Part shown: in pieces, positions 26,009 through 35,244 of the stretch
Numbering within the stretch: position 1 is the first letter of the stretch
Layout: the number at the start of each line of letters is the position of its first letter
Source of the DNA: Bacteroides sp. M10
GTDB taxonomy: Bacteria > Bacteroidota > Bacteroidia > Bacteroidales > Bacteroidaceae
Assembly: GCF_014334015.1 (NCBI RefSeq)
Contig: NZ_CP060488.1
Span: 62,001-126,000 of the forward strand
Length of the DNA: 64,000 nt
Direction of reading: 5' to 3'
Position numbers and translations under genes: made by a program
The notes under the pieces: generated by a model
What the model was told of the DNA's origin: nothing
The model's input: only the letters and a program-made list of their open reading frames with translations
Databases searched by the model: none

Positions 26009-27511
26009 ATGCCAATTATGAAGAAAATATTAACTGGATTTGTTTTTTGTCTTTCTATAACAAGCTGTTCTCTAGACACGATTCCCACAAGCCAGTATGT
26101 AGAAGATAATTTTTGGAAAACCCCTGAACAAATTGAGGCAGGTTTGGTAGCCTGTTATAGTACGATGTATAATGTATATATGTACGGAAGTAATTTAATT
26201 TTTAGTGAAACCGGAACCCCTAACGCCTACAATTATAATGGAACTTATGGATGGCGAGTAATTGGCGATGGCTCAGTAAATTCTATAAATTCAGATATTG
26301 TCAATGGTAAATGGGGAGCTTGTTACCAAGGTATCGGACGTTGCAATACATTTATAGCCGGTGCTCCTTCTTTTGTTATTTCAGAAGAAGATAAAAAGGA
26401 GATGGTAGGAGAAGCAAAATTCCTGCGTGCGTTGTTTTATTTTGATCTTACTAACATGTATGGTGATGCTCCATTAATTTTAGATAAACCGGATGTAAAT
26501 ACACAGTCATTTCTGCCTAGAGATCCGAAAGCTAAAATTATAGCTCAGGTTATTCAAGATCTGAAAGATGCTTTTTCTGCATTACCAGCAACTTCTTCCC
26601 AAACAGGAAGAGCCAATAAATGGGCCGCAAAAGCATTACTAGCACGTGTCTATCTATACAATGAGATGTGGGAAGAGGCAGAAAAAGCAGCTGAAGAAGT
26701 GATAAACTCCAAAAAGTATTCCCTCTTTTCAGACTACCGTAATCTCTTTTCAAGAGATCATGAAAACAATCAAGAAGTGATCTTTGATGTACAATACCTG
26801 TACCCAACTTTTGTTCATTCGGGTAACGGGTTGGATGTCGTACTTCGCCAATTCAACTCAATTGCTCCAACCTTAGATTTGGTAAAAGCTTACGATATGA
26901 AAGATGGTTCATCGTACACCGATGGAAAAGATTTATATATAGATAGAGATCCTCGTTTCTATGCAACTATCGTTCATCCCGGTGCCACTTATATGGGACA
27001 GATTGTAACAAACGATAAATTCATAAATACCGGTTATACGTTCAAGAAATATTCACGTTATGACACAGCTGCCGCCACCATAGACGATAAGAATGATATC
27101 AATATTATTCTTATGCGCTATGCTGATATACTTATGATATATGCGGAAGCACGAAATGAACGTTTAGATAAACCAGATCAACCTATATACGATGCCATAA
27201 ACGAGGTACGTAATCGTCCTAGCGTAAAGATGCCTTTATTTGATAAAACAAAAGATAATTTTACAAAAGAGCAGATGCGTGAAAGAATACGTCATGAACG
27301 CCGCATCGAATTTGCAGGTGAAGGTTGGTATTACAATGATATACGCCGCTGGAAAATCGCAAAGGAACTAATGAACGGTAGTACCGTACAAAAGTATGAT
27401 GGTTCCATTATTGAAAGACGTATATTTAACGATAAGAATTATTTATTTCCACTTCCACAACAAGAAGTGAATGATAATCCGAATCTATTACCCAATAATC
27501 CCGGTTGGTAA
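26009..27511 (+). CDS. SusD/RagB-family surface glycan-binding lipoprotein
   Basis: A protein of about 500 residues. The signal peptide ends at a lipobox (SITSC, Cys 20 from the first Met), so it sits on the cell surface. TPR-like helices and the SusD core are recognisable (QIEAGLVACYSTMYN; AKFLRALFYFDLTNMYGDAP; AKALLARVYLYNEMWEEAEKA; RHERRIEFAGEGWYYNDIRR, the typical SusD C-terminal motif). SusD caps the partner SusC barrel and captures the glycan. Either Met (26009 or 26018) may be the start. Confidence 0.95.
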   Translation: MPIMKKILTGFVFCLSITSCSLDTIPTSQYVEDNFWKTPEQIEAGLVACYSTMYNVYMYGSNLIFSETGTPNAYNYNGTYGWRVIGDGSVNSINSDIVNGKWGACYQGIGRCNTFIAGAPSFVISEEDKKEMVGEAKFLRALFYFDLTNMYGDAPLILDKPDVNTQSFLPRDPKAKIIAQVIQDLKDAFSALPATSSQTGRANKWAAKALLARVYLYNEMWEEAEKAAEEVINSKKYSLFSDYRNLFSRDHENNQEVIFDVQYLYPTFVHSGNGLDVVLRQFNSIAPTLDLVKAYDMKDGSSYTDGKDLYIDRDPRFYATIVHPGATYMGQIVTNDKFINTGYTFKKYSRYDTAAATIDDKNDINIILMRYADILMIYAEARNERLDKPDQPIYDAINEVRNRPSVKMPLFDKTKDNFTKEQMRERIRHERRIEFAGEGWYYNDIRRWKIAKELMNGSTVQKYDGSIIERRIFNDKNYLFPLPQQEVNDNPNLLPNNPGW

Positions 27512-27530
27512 AAATAAATTTCTTATTAAA

Positions 27531-29045
27531 ATGAACAATAAGTATCCATTATTATATATGTTCTTTTTGCCTGTAATGTGTCCATCAGGAACAAAAGCTC
27601 AGAATCCGGATCAACGACCAAACATTATTTATATTTTGGCGGATGATATCGGTTATGGGGATCTAGGGTGCTATGGGCAGCAAAAGATAGAAACGCCGAA
27701 TTTAGATCAGTTAGCTGCAAAAGGTATGCGGTTTACCCAACACTATTCCGGTTCTGCGGTTTCTTCTCCTTCTCGTTGTTCATTAATGACAGGATTACAT
27801 ACGGGACATGCCTATATCCGTGGAAATGACGAATTACCTGAACGAGGTGATATTGGGAATTATTTGGCTGTATTGGCAGATTCTACTTTAGAGGGGCAAC
27901 GTCCGATGCCTGAAGGTACGATAACGGTGGCATCCTTATTAAAGCAAGCAGGTTATACAACCGGTTGCGTTGGTACATGGTGTTTAGGCTATCCAGGATC
28001 AAGTTCTACTCCCCGCAAAATGGGCTTCGATTTTTTCTATGGGTATCATTGTCAACGACAGGCACATGATTATTATCCACCTTTTCTGTGGCGAAACGAA
28101 CATCGGGAATATCTGCCTAATCGCCTTCTTTCACCAAATCAGAAATTCGATGCAACAGCCGACCCTAATAAGAAAGAAAGTTATGAATTCCTTGTCTCCA
28201 AATCTTATGCACCGGAGTTAATGCTTCATGAGGTCCTTTCATTTGTAAAACGACACAAAGAACGTCCTTTCTTTCTATATTGGCCTACTCCCATTGCACA
28301 TGTACCATTGCAAGCACCTCAACGCTGGATTGATTATTATGTAAAAAAATTCGGTGACGAGTCCCCTTATTTGGGTGACAAAGGATACTTCCCTTGTCGC
28401 TATCCAAAAGCTACATACGCTGCCATGGTTAGTTATATGGATGAGCAAGTCGGCTGTCTGGTTGAATTATTAAAAGAATGCGGGATTTATGAAAACACAT
28501 TGATCCTATTCAGCAGTGATGACGGACCGACTCACAACGGAGGAGTGAATGCTCCTTGGTTTGATAGTGCAGGACCCTTCAAATCGGAAAAGGGCTGGGG
28601 AAAAGGCAGTTTACGTGAAGGTGGTATCCGAGTGCCAATGATTGTTCATTGGCACGATCAGATCACCGCCGGATCTGTTAGCGATCATATTTGCGCCTTT
28701 TGGGATGTGTTGCCTACATTAGGCGAAATTAGCGGCTATTCCTATAAAAAAACAGATGGCATCAGTTTTCTTCCTACTTTGAAAGGCAACCATCAAGAAG
28801 TGCATGAATATCTTTATTGGGAGCTTCCGGAAGGGAAAGGTTCGAAAGCTCTCCGTATGGGAAAATGGAAAGGATATCTTTCTAATATTAAAAACGGAAA
28901 CCGTTGTGTAGAGTTGTATGATCTGGAAACAGACCCGCAAGAACAGTACAATCTTTCATCTATTTATCCGAATGTAGTGAAGGAAATAGAGAAAAAGATG
29001 AAAAAAGCTCATACGGAATCCCCTGTTACTAATTACAAATTATAA
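27531..29045 (+). CDS. Formylglycine-type sulfatase (S1 family) with altered active-site motif
   Basis: A 504-residue protein with a signal peptide, expected in the periplasm. Asp 38-Asp 39 bind calcium, and Ser 78 in SSPSR is the residue that becomes formylglycine, so an anaerobic maturase encoded elsewhere would be needed. A later PIAHVP carries the His, SSDDGP carries Asp 330, and KGSLREGG the late Lys. The usual GKWHLG-type motif reads GTWCLG here (Thr 149, Cys 151), losing the sulfate-binding Lys. Activity is therefore uncertain. I start at the ATG at 27531; an earlier frame overlaps SusD. The substrate is probably a sulfated sugar. Confidence 0.88.
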   Translation: MNNKYPLLYMFFLPVMCPSGTKAQNPDQRPNIIYILADDIGYGDLGCYGQQKIETPNLDQLAAKGMRFTQHYSGSAVSSPSRCSLMTGLHTGHAYIRGNDELPERGDIGNYLAVLADSTLEGQRPMPEGTITVASLLKQAGYTTGCVGTWCLGYPGSSSTPRKMGFDFFYGYHCQRQAHDYYPPFLWRNEHREYLPNRLLSPNQKFDATADPNKKESYEFLVSKSYAPELMLHEVLSFVKRHKERPFFLYWPTPIAHVPLQAPQRWIDYYVKKFGDESPYLGDKGYFPCRYPKATYAAMVSYMDEQVGCLVELLKECGIYENTLILFSSDDGPTHNGGVNAPWFDSAGPFKSEKGWGKGSLREGGIRVPMIVHWHDQITAGSVSDHICAFWDVLPTLGEISGYSYKKTDGISFLPTLKGNHQEVHEYLYWELPEGKGSKALRMGKWKGYLSNIKNGNRCVELYDLETDPQEQYNLSSIYPNVVKEIEKKMKKAHTESPVTNYKL

Positions 29046-29057
29046 ATTATCGAAAAT

Positions 29058-30023
29058 ATGAAAAAGTGGAATTTATTACTTGTGTTGGCTTTACTTTTTG
29101 TTGCATGCAAAGATGAATACGATGTCAACTTAGATGAACTTTATGGCACGACCTCTGGTTCATCTTCTAAAGTAGATAAAGAAATCATTACATGTGGAGA
29201 CTCTAAAGTCATGATTATCAATATAGGCAAAGCCTCTATGACCACAGTACCATATGAGTGGGAATGGGATTCGAAAACAGCCGATGACCTTTCTGCAACA
29301 TTGAAAGGACGTTTATTGGGAATGGATGAATGCAAAGTCGTAAATGAAGGAAACGACCAACTTGTCTTGCTAGCATCTTCAGGAGGATCAGCTCTTATTC
29401 TTTCTCGTAAAACCAAAAAATGTTTATTCACTGCTGTGGATGCTCCAGGAGCACACTCTATTGAATTGCTACCCAACAATCGAGTCGTTGTGGCCCTCTC
29501 TGGTGACGCAGGTGGCTTCCAAGTATATGACAGAAACGCTTCCAATAAAGTTATCTTTAAAGAAGATCAAAAAGGCGGACATGGTGTCATTTGGATGGAA
29601 AATCAGCAACTTTTATACGCATTAGGATATGATAAATTACTCGCTTATGAACTAAAAGATTGGAATACATCAACGCCTTCATTTGTGAAGAAGCAAGAAT
29701 GGGATCTACCTTTAGGTGGGACAGAGCAAATACCGGATGGACATGATTTAATTCGTATTTCAGACCATGAATTAGGATTTACAACAGCTTATAACGTATA
29801 TGTACTCGATACAAATACAGGAACTATCTCTGAATTCGAACCTATGAAAGGTCGCAAATTTATCAAATCCTTCAATTACGATAAAGAAAGCGGATACTTA
29901 GTTTATACTTATGCAGATATTGAGTGGTGGACACATAATATTCACATCCAAAATCCCAACAAAACAATCACCATCAGTAATGTAAATCTTTATAAAGTGA
30001 GAACAGTACCTGAAAGGGAATAA
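29058..30023 (+). CDS. DUF6528-family lipoprotein (first of a tandem pair)
   Basis: A 321-residue lipoprotein (lipobox FVACKDEYD, Cys 17, acidic tail). The body consists of repeated beta segments such as HSIELLPNNRVVVALS and GHGVIWMENQQLLYALGYD, suggesting a beta-propeller-like fold of about 280 residues. I recognise the family as DUF6528; its function is not established. It begins 13 bases after the sulfatase, and a second copy follows. In a PUL such a surface or periplasmic propeller might bind glycan or be an enzyme subunit; this is inference. Confidence 0.8.
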   Translation: MKKWNLLLVLALLFVACKDEYDVNLDELYGTTSGSSSKVDKEIITCGDSKVMIINIGKASMTTVPYEWEWDSKTADDLSATLKGRLLGMDECKVVNEGNDQLVLLASSGGSALILSRKTKKCLFTAVDAPGAHSIELLPNNRVVVALSGDAGGFQVYDRNASNKVIFKEDQKGGHGVIWMENQQLLYALGYDKLLAYELKDWNTSTPSFVKKQEWDLPLGGTEQIPDGHDLIRISDHELGFTTAYNVYVLDTNTGTISEFEPMKGRKFIKSFNYDKESGYLVYTYADIEWWTHNIHIQNPNKTITISNVNLYKVRTVPERE

Positions 30024-30041
30024 ATAAACTGAAAGAAGCGA

Positions 30042-30055
30042 TTACAAATTTGTAA
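30042..30055 (+). repeat. Perfect 14-bp palindrome between the DUF6528 paralogs
   Basis: TTACAAATTTGTAA lies in the 79-base gap before the second paralog. It may be a regulator site or chance in AT-rich sequence. Confidence 0.25.
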
Positions 30056-30102
30056 AAAATAGCTTTCTAAATAGTTCGTAAAATGGATATAAGAAAAAAA
30101 AC

Positions 30103-30990
30103 ATGAAAAAGATATATGCAATATTTATACTTTTTTTTGTCTTGTGCGCATGTGCTACCGGACAAAAAAAGAACGAAATTGTTGTCTGTGGTGACGACAA
30201 AGTATGGATTGTCAATGTAGATAACTCAGAAGGAAAAAATCTAGATATCGTATGGAAATGGAATGCACAAGAGTCTAACATCCCTGACGATTTCAAAAAA
30301 TACTTTCGAGGAATGGATGAATGCAAAACTGCAAAAAATGGTGACTGGTTACTTACATCTTCTTCGGCTGGAGGAGCAGCAATTATTGAACGTTCATCTG
30401 AAAAATGCTTGTTTTATGCAAGAGTTCCAGCCGCACATTCCATAGAGCTACTTCCTGATAATCGGGTAGTGGTAGCATTATCACATAATGAAGAAGGAGA
30501 CTGTATACAATTATTTGACATCAACCGCCCTAACCAAGTTCTTTTTCAGGATAGTCTTTTTTGGGGGCATGGAGTAATCTGGATGGAAAACCGTCAATTG
30601 TTGTACGCACTCGGCTTTAATGAATTGAAAGCTTATTCCCTAAAGAATTGGAAAAGTGAACAACCGACATTACAGATGGAAAAAGTATGGAAACTACCGA
30701 CAGACGACGGACACGATTTGATTCGCATTTCAGAAAATGAATTGGGATTTACAACATCGTCCGGAACTTATGTAATTGATTTGGACACGGAAAAAATTGT
30801 TTCATTTCAACCTTTAGAAGGGAAAAAATTCATCAAGTCATTTAATTATAATAAGGAAAATGAAATTTTGAGTTATACACAAGCCGAAATCGAATGGTGG
30901 ACTCACAATATTTATCTGGAGAATCCAAAGAAAACGTTGACTATAGACAGCATCAATCTGTATAAGGTTCGTCCAGTTATCTATGAATAA
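30103..30990 (+). CDS. DUF6528-family lipoprotein (second of a tandem pair)
   Basis: A 295-residue paralog of the previous gene, with the lipobox LCAC (Cys 17). Conserved blocks include AAHSIELLPDNRVVVALS, GHGVIWMENRQLLYALGF, DGHDLIRISENELGFTT and FIKSFNYNKENEILSY, lined up with the first copy, while the linker after the lipobox differs. The stop overlaps the start of the GH20 gene by 8 bases, so it is co-translated with that enzyme. The function is unknown. Confidence 0.8.
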   Translation: MKKIYAIFILFFVLCACATGQKKNEIVVCGDDKVWIVNVDNSEGKNLDIVWKWNAQESNIPDDFKKYFRGMDECKTAKNGDWLLTSSSAGGAAIIERSSEKCLFYARVPAAHSIELLPDNRVVVALSHNEEGDCIQLFDINRPNQVLFQDSLFWGHGVIWMENRQLLYALGFNELKAYSLKNWKSEQPTLQMEKVWKLPTDDGHDLIRISENELGFTTSSGTYVIDLDTEKIVSFQPLEGKKFIKSFNYNKENEILSYTQAEIEWWTHNIYLENPKKTLTIDSINLYKVRPVIYE

Positions 30991-33334
30991 TCACAAAATT
31001 AATAAAGTATTTATGCATATTATTAATAAAATATTAATATTGGGGAGTTGGCTGGTTGTTCTATTGTTAGTCCATACTTCATGCACAAACTCTGTTGACC
31101 ATTCGGAAAGGACATTAAAATTACTTCCTGAACCTGCCCAGTTAACAGTAGGAAAAGAAGCATTCATTCTACAGGACGATATGATTATCAGCATCAATGC
31201 CCCCTCTTTAAAATCGGCCGCAGATTATTTAGTTTCCATCTTGCAACGTGCCACTGGGTATAAGTTTGTTGTTACAGAAGAGGGAAGAGGCCATATTCAA
31301 CTATGTATAGATGAGAAATTACCTCACAAAGAAGGCAATTACACTTTAAAGGTTACCTCGAACCAAATACACATATCTTCGGCGAATTATGCCGGTGTAA
31401 TAGCCGCTATATCAACAATCCGTCAAATGTTTCCTGTTGAAATAGAAGCATCAACCGTTGTTTTGGATACAGTTTGGTCAATACCAACTGTTTCTATCAT
31501 AGATGAACCACGTTTTGCATGGAGAGGCATACTACTTGATGTAGCTCGCCATTTTTTCAGTAAAGAAGAAGTGAAAGAGTTGTTAGATGTTATGGCACTT
31601 TATAAGATGAATAAGTTTCATTGGCATCTGACTGATGATCAGGGGTGGCGCATTGAAATCAAGAAATATCCCCTACTGACAGAGAAAGGGGCATGGCGCA
31701 CATTTAATGACCAAGATCGTATTTGCATGAGTCGCTCAAAAAGAGAACAAAATCCCTCTCTTGCCATTCCTTCTGATAAATTACGGATTATAGAAGGGGA
31801 TACTCTATATGGGGGCTTCTATACACAGGAAGATATACATGAAATTATAAGGTATGCAGCAGTACGTGGCATTGACGTAATTCCAGAGATAGACATGCCG
31901 GGACATATGCAAACAGCAGTTAACCTTTATGCGAATGTATCTTGTTTTCCACAAAAAGAAGCACCGATGAATATTTCTTCTCCTGTTTGTCCGGGTAAAG
32001 AGAGTGCCTTAGAGTTTTGCAAGAACGTGTACGACGAGATTTTCCGACTATTCCCTTCTGAATATGTACACTTAGGAGCGGATGAAGTTTCAAAAAAGAA
32101 TTGGGAAAAGTGTTCAGACTGTCAGAAACGTATGAAAGTAAACAACTTAAAGACAGAAGAAGAACTGCAATCATGGTTCATTCATCAAATGGAACAATAT
32201 TTCAATGAAAATGGAAAACGTTTGATTGGCTGGGATGAAATATTGCAAGGTGGAGTGTCGCCTACGGCTACAGTGATGTGGTGGCAAAGCTATGAAAAAG
32301 AGGTTGTAAAAAAATCCATAGCCCAAGGTAATTCGGTCATTCTTTGCCCGAACTACGATTTCTATTTGGATTATTCCGAAATAGGACAGTCCACTCGTCT
32401 GATTTGTGAATCAGTATCTTTATTGGACTCATTGAACGAATCTCAATCCAAACAAATATTAGGAGTACAAGGAAACATTTGGGGTGAGTTCATTCCTTCC
32501 CGTGAACGAATGCATTATATGGCATTTCCTCGGTTACTCGCCATCGCAGAGACAGGTTGGTCACAAGCTGCAAATTACAATTGGAAAAGCTTCCAGAGAC
32601 GCATGACCGGACAATTCAATCGTTTAGATGCATTGGGAATAGATTACCGCATGGCTGATTTGGAAGGATTTTGCAACACAAATACTTTTATCGGTGAAAC
32701 TAAAGTAAATGTCATTTCCCCTGATCCAGACGTTGTTATCCATTATACTGACGATGGCACAGAGCCAACCGAAAAATCGGCAGTATACACCACTCCTATA
32801 TCCATCCGCGATTCTGCAAGTTTTGCGTTCCGCGCATATCGCCCCAATGGAAAATCAAGTAAAGTTTTCCATGCTTCTTATAAAAAGCAGAATGGATATA
32901 TTCCAGCGGTAGATATTAAAGCTCCGAAAAAAAAGGGATTAATGCTTACATGGTATGAAGGCGACATTCCTTCTTGCCAAGTAATAGAAAATTACCATTT
33001 AAAAGAAAAGAGAACCATCGACGATATATATATTCCTTCAGAAGTAGGCAACAGTAAAGTAGGTTTAATTTTTACCGGTTATTTTTACGTATCGGTTGAC
33101 GGTATCTATTCATTCAGCCTTTCATCTGATGAAGGAAGTACATTAAAAGTAGATGAAGAAATGATTATAGACAACGGAGGCCGACATTTGAGGAATGAAG
33201 TTTCAAGTCAACGTGCATTGGCAAAAGGATGGCATCCGTTAGAAGTTCGTTACTTCGATTTCAATGGTGGATGTTTGTCGTTAAAGATGCATGATGCTTC
33301 AGGCAAACAAATAAAACCAATATACAACCATTAA
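30983..33334 (+). CDS. GH20 beta-N-acetylhexosaminidase with C-terminal CHB and PA14-like domains
   Basis: A 783-residue probable lipoprotein (hydrophobic VVLLLVHTSC, Cys 34 if the first Met is used). Domains: GH20b N-terminal (about 40-165), catalytic TIM barrel (about 175-530) with the catalytic Asp-Glu at 367-368 (HLGADEV), a chitobiase-C-like domain (about 570-630, HYTDDGTEPTEKS), and a PA14-like end (about 680-780). It removes terminal beta-GlcNAc or GalNAc by substrate-assisted catalysis. The catalytic residues are intact. Confidence 0.92.
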   Translation: MNNHKINKVFMHIINKILILGSWLVVLLLVHTSCTNSVDHSERTLKLLPEPAQLTVGKEAFILQDDMIISINAPSLKSAADYLVSILQRATGYKFVVTEEGRGHIQLCIDEKLPHKEGNYTLKVTSNQIHISSANYAGVIAAISTIRQMFPVEIEASTVVLDTVWSIPTVSIIDEPRFAWRGILLDVARHFFSKEEVKELLDVMALYKMNKFHWHLTDDQGWRIEIKKYPLLTEKGAWRTFNDQDRICMSRSKREQNPSLAIPSDKLRIIEGDTLYGGFYTQEDIHEIIRYAAVRGIDVIPEIDMPGHMQTAVNLYANVSCFPQKEAPMNISSPVCPGKESALEFCKNVYDEIFRLFPSEYVHLGADEVSKKNWEKCSDCQKRMKVNNLKTEEELQSWFIHQMEQYFNENGKRLIGWDEILQGGVSPTATVMWWQSYEKEVVKKSIAQGNSVILCPNYDFYLDYSEIGQSTRLICESVSLLDSLNESQSKQILGVQGNIWGEFIPSRERMHYMAFPRLLAIAETGWSQAANYNWKSFQRRMTGQFNRLDALGIDYRMADLEGFCNTNTFIGETKVNVISPDPDVVIHYTDDGTEPTEKSAVYTTPISIRDSASFAFRAYRPNGKSSKVFHASYKKQNGYIPAVDIKAPKKKGLMLTWYEGDIPSCQVIENYHLKEKRTIDDIYIPSEVGNSKVGLIFTGYFYVSVDGIYSFSLSSDEGSTLKVDEEMIIDNGGRHLRNEVSSQRALAKGWHPLEVRYFDFNGGCLSLKMHDASGKQIKPIYNH

Positions 33335-33354
33335 TTAACCAATGATAAATAATC

Positions 33355-35172
33355 ATGAGAACACAACTGATAATTATATTGTCGCTGTTGAATGTATGTT
33401 TGGTGCCTGCCCAAGAGCGTGATACGCGTGTGCGTACCTACATTACTCCCACCCGGATTGTTTGGCAACAAGACAGTGATCACATCACTAATTGTAATTT
33501 TCTGTTAAACCAGGGAGATGGTCAGGCTTATTGGGGAGCGTATTACGATTACGAATCAACAGATACCGGTTTACAAGGCAAGAAAGAGAAAACGGTCAAA
33601 GCCGCCACATATTGCCGACTATCTTCTACCGATGGGGCTCGTCCAGCTATTCTGCTTGATTTCGGGAAAGAACTTCATGGCGGAGTACAATTAGTCACTG
33701 GTGCCTGGCCAAGCCATAAGCCGGTAAAAATCCGTCTTCGTTATGGCGAATCGGTCAGTGAAGCAATGTCCGACATAGACGTCAAAGGAGGAGCGACAAA
33801 CGACCATGCTATTAGAGATCAAGAGCTTATCCTTCCATGGCTCGGAGTATATGAAACAGGAAACTCCGGTTTTCGTTTTGTGCGCATTGATCTATTGGAT
33901 ACAGACGCAATACTTGAGCTTAAGGAGGTCCGTGCAATCTCTATCATGCGCGATATTCCGTATCGCGGTTCTTTCCAATGTAATGATGAGAAACTTAACA
34001 CAATATGGCGGACGGGAGCTTATACCGTTCACCTGAATATGCAGAATCATCTCTGGGATGGAATTAAACGAGACCGTTTGGTCTGGATAGGTGATTCCTA
34101 TCCAGAGGTGATGACTGTAAACTCCGTGTTCGGTTACAATGAAGTGGTACCTAAAAGTTTGGATTTAATGCGTGATATCACGCCATTGCCACATTGGATG
34201 AATGCAGGATTCTCCTCTTATTCTATCTGGTGGCTGTTGTGTCATTATGAATGGTATCGCTATCATGGAAATAAAGCCTATCTGGAACAATCACGTGATT
34301 ATATTACAGCTTTATTGAGACAATTAATGACTCAAATAGCCCCCGATGGGCAGGAATGTCTGGATGGCACTCGTTTTTTGGATTGGCCATCGAATAGCAA
34401 CAAAGACGCAATTGCGGCAGGGCTCCAAGCCTTAATGGTTTGGGGAATGCGAGTCGGAGTTGAATTTGCAGAACTATTTGAAGACAGACAATTGTCTAAT
34501 GACTGTAAAGCTGCCGAGAAGAAGTTGGTAAAAGCTGCATCCAAAGTTTATAAAAAGTTTTTAGCTTCCTGTCCGGCTCCCGATGCGCCCGGCTCCAAGC
34601 AAGTGACTGCATTAATGACGATTACAGGATTAATTGATGCCCCAAAAGCTGATAAAGAGTTCCTCTCAATAAATGGTGCACAGGGCTTCTCTACTTTTTA
34701 TGGCTATTATATGTTGGAAGCAATGGCTATGGCCGGCAATTATCAAGGAGCATTAGACGTGATTCGTGAATATTGGGGAGCAATGATCGACTTGGGAGCC
34801 ACTAGTTTTTGGGAAGATTTCGATATCAATTGGATTCCGAATGCAGCCCCCATCGACGAACTAGTACCGGAAGGGAAAAAAGATATTCATGGTGACTGTG
34901 GCGCTTATTGCTATGTAGGCTTCCGTCATAGTTTGTGTCACGGTTGGGCTTCAGGACCAACTTCTTGGTTGAGCCGTCACATTTTAGGTGTGGAAGTAAT
35001 AGAACCAGGATGTCGTCAAGTACGTATAACTCCTCATTTAGGCGATTTACAGTGGGTGAAAGGTACATTTCCAACTCCTTATGGCGAACTACAAATTTAC
35101 CATGAGAAGCAAGCAAATGGCAATGTAATATCAGAGGTGAAAGCCCCTAAGGGAGTATCAGTCATCAAATAG
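33355..35172 (+). CDS. GH78-like alpha-L-rhamnosidase-related glycoside hydrolase
   Basis: A 605-residue secreted enzyme with a signal peptide (cut after VPAQ). A beta-sandwich region (about 25-200) is followed by an (alpha/alpha)6 barrel. Hallmarks of GH78 are present: KRDRLVWIGD at 238-247, FLDWPSN, and GATSFWEDF with a probable catalytic Glu 487; a C-terminal beta domain closes it (VRITPHLGDLQWVKG). Family members hydrolyse alpha-L-rhamnosides, so rhamnose or a close relative in the glycan is likely. Specificity is an inference. The next gene starts 72 bases on, after a purine-rich ribosome-binding stretch. Confidence 0.85.
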   Translation: MRTQLIIILSLLNVCLVPAQERDTRVRTYITPTRIVWQQDSDHITNCNFLLNQGDGQAYWGAYYDYESTDTGLQGKKEKTVKAATYCRLSSTDGARPAILLDFGKELHGGVQLVTGAWPSHKPVKIRLRYGESVSEAMSDIDVKGGATNDHAIRDQELILPWLGVYETGNSGFRFVRIDLLDTDAILELKEVRAISIMRDIPYRGSFQCNDEKLNTIWRTGAYTVHLNMQNHLWDGIKRDRLVWIGDSYPEVMTVNSVFGYNEVVPKSLDLMRDITPLPHWMNAGFSSYSIWWLLCHYEWYRYHGNKAYLEQSRDYITALLRQLMTQIAPDGQECLDGTRFLDWPSNSNKDAIAAGLQALMVWGMRVGVEFAELFEDRQLSNDCKAAEKKLVKAASKVYKKFLASCPAPDAPGSKQVTALMTITGLIDAPKADKEFLSINGAQGFSTFYGYYMLEAMAMAGNYQGALDVIREYWGAMIDLGATSFWEDFDINWIPNAAPIDELVPEGKKDIHGDCGAYCYVGFRHSLCHGWASGPTSWLSRHILGVEVIEPGCRQVRITPHLGDLQWVKGTFPTPYGELQIYHEKQANGNVISEVKAPKGVSVIK

Positions 35173-35244
35173 ATAATGAGTTTTATAAAACAATTAGAAG
35201 GTAGTTTACACTGCCGTAATGTATAAATTAGAAGGAGTAAACAA

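Noticed and set aside
30042..30055. 14-bp palindrome as an operator
   Set aside because: Such palindromes are frequent by chance in AT-rich intergenic DNA and there is no second copy in the locus; kept only as a low-confidence repeat.
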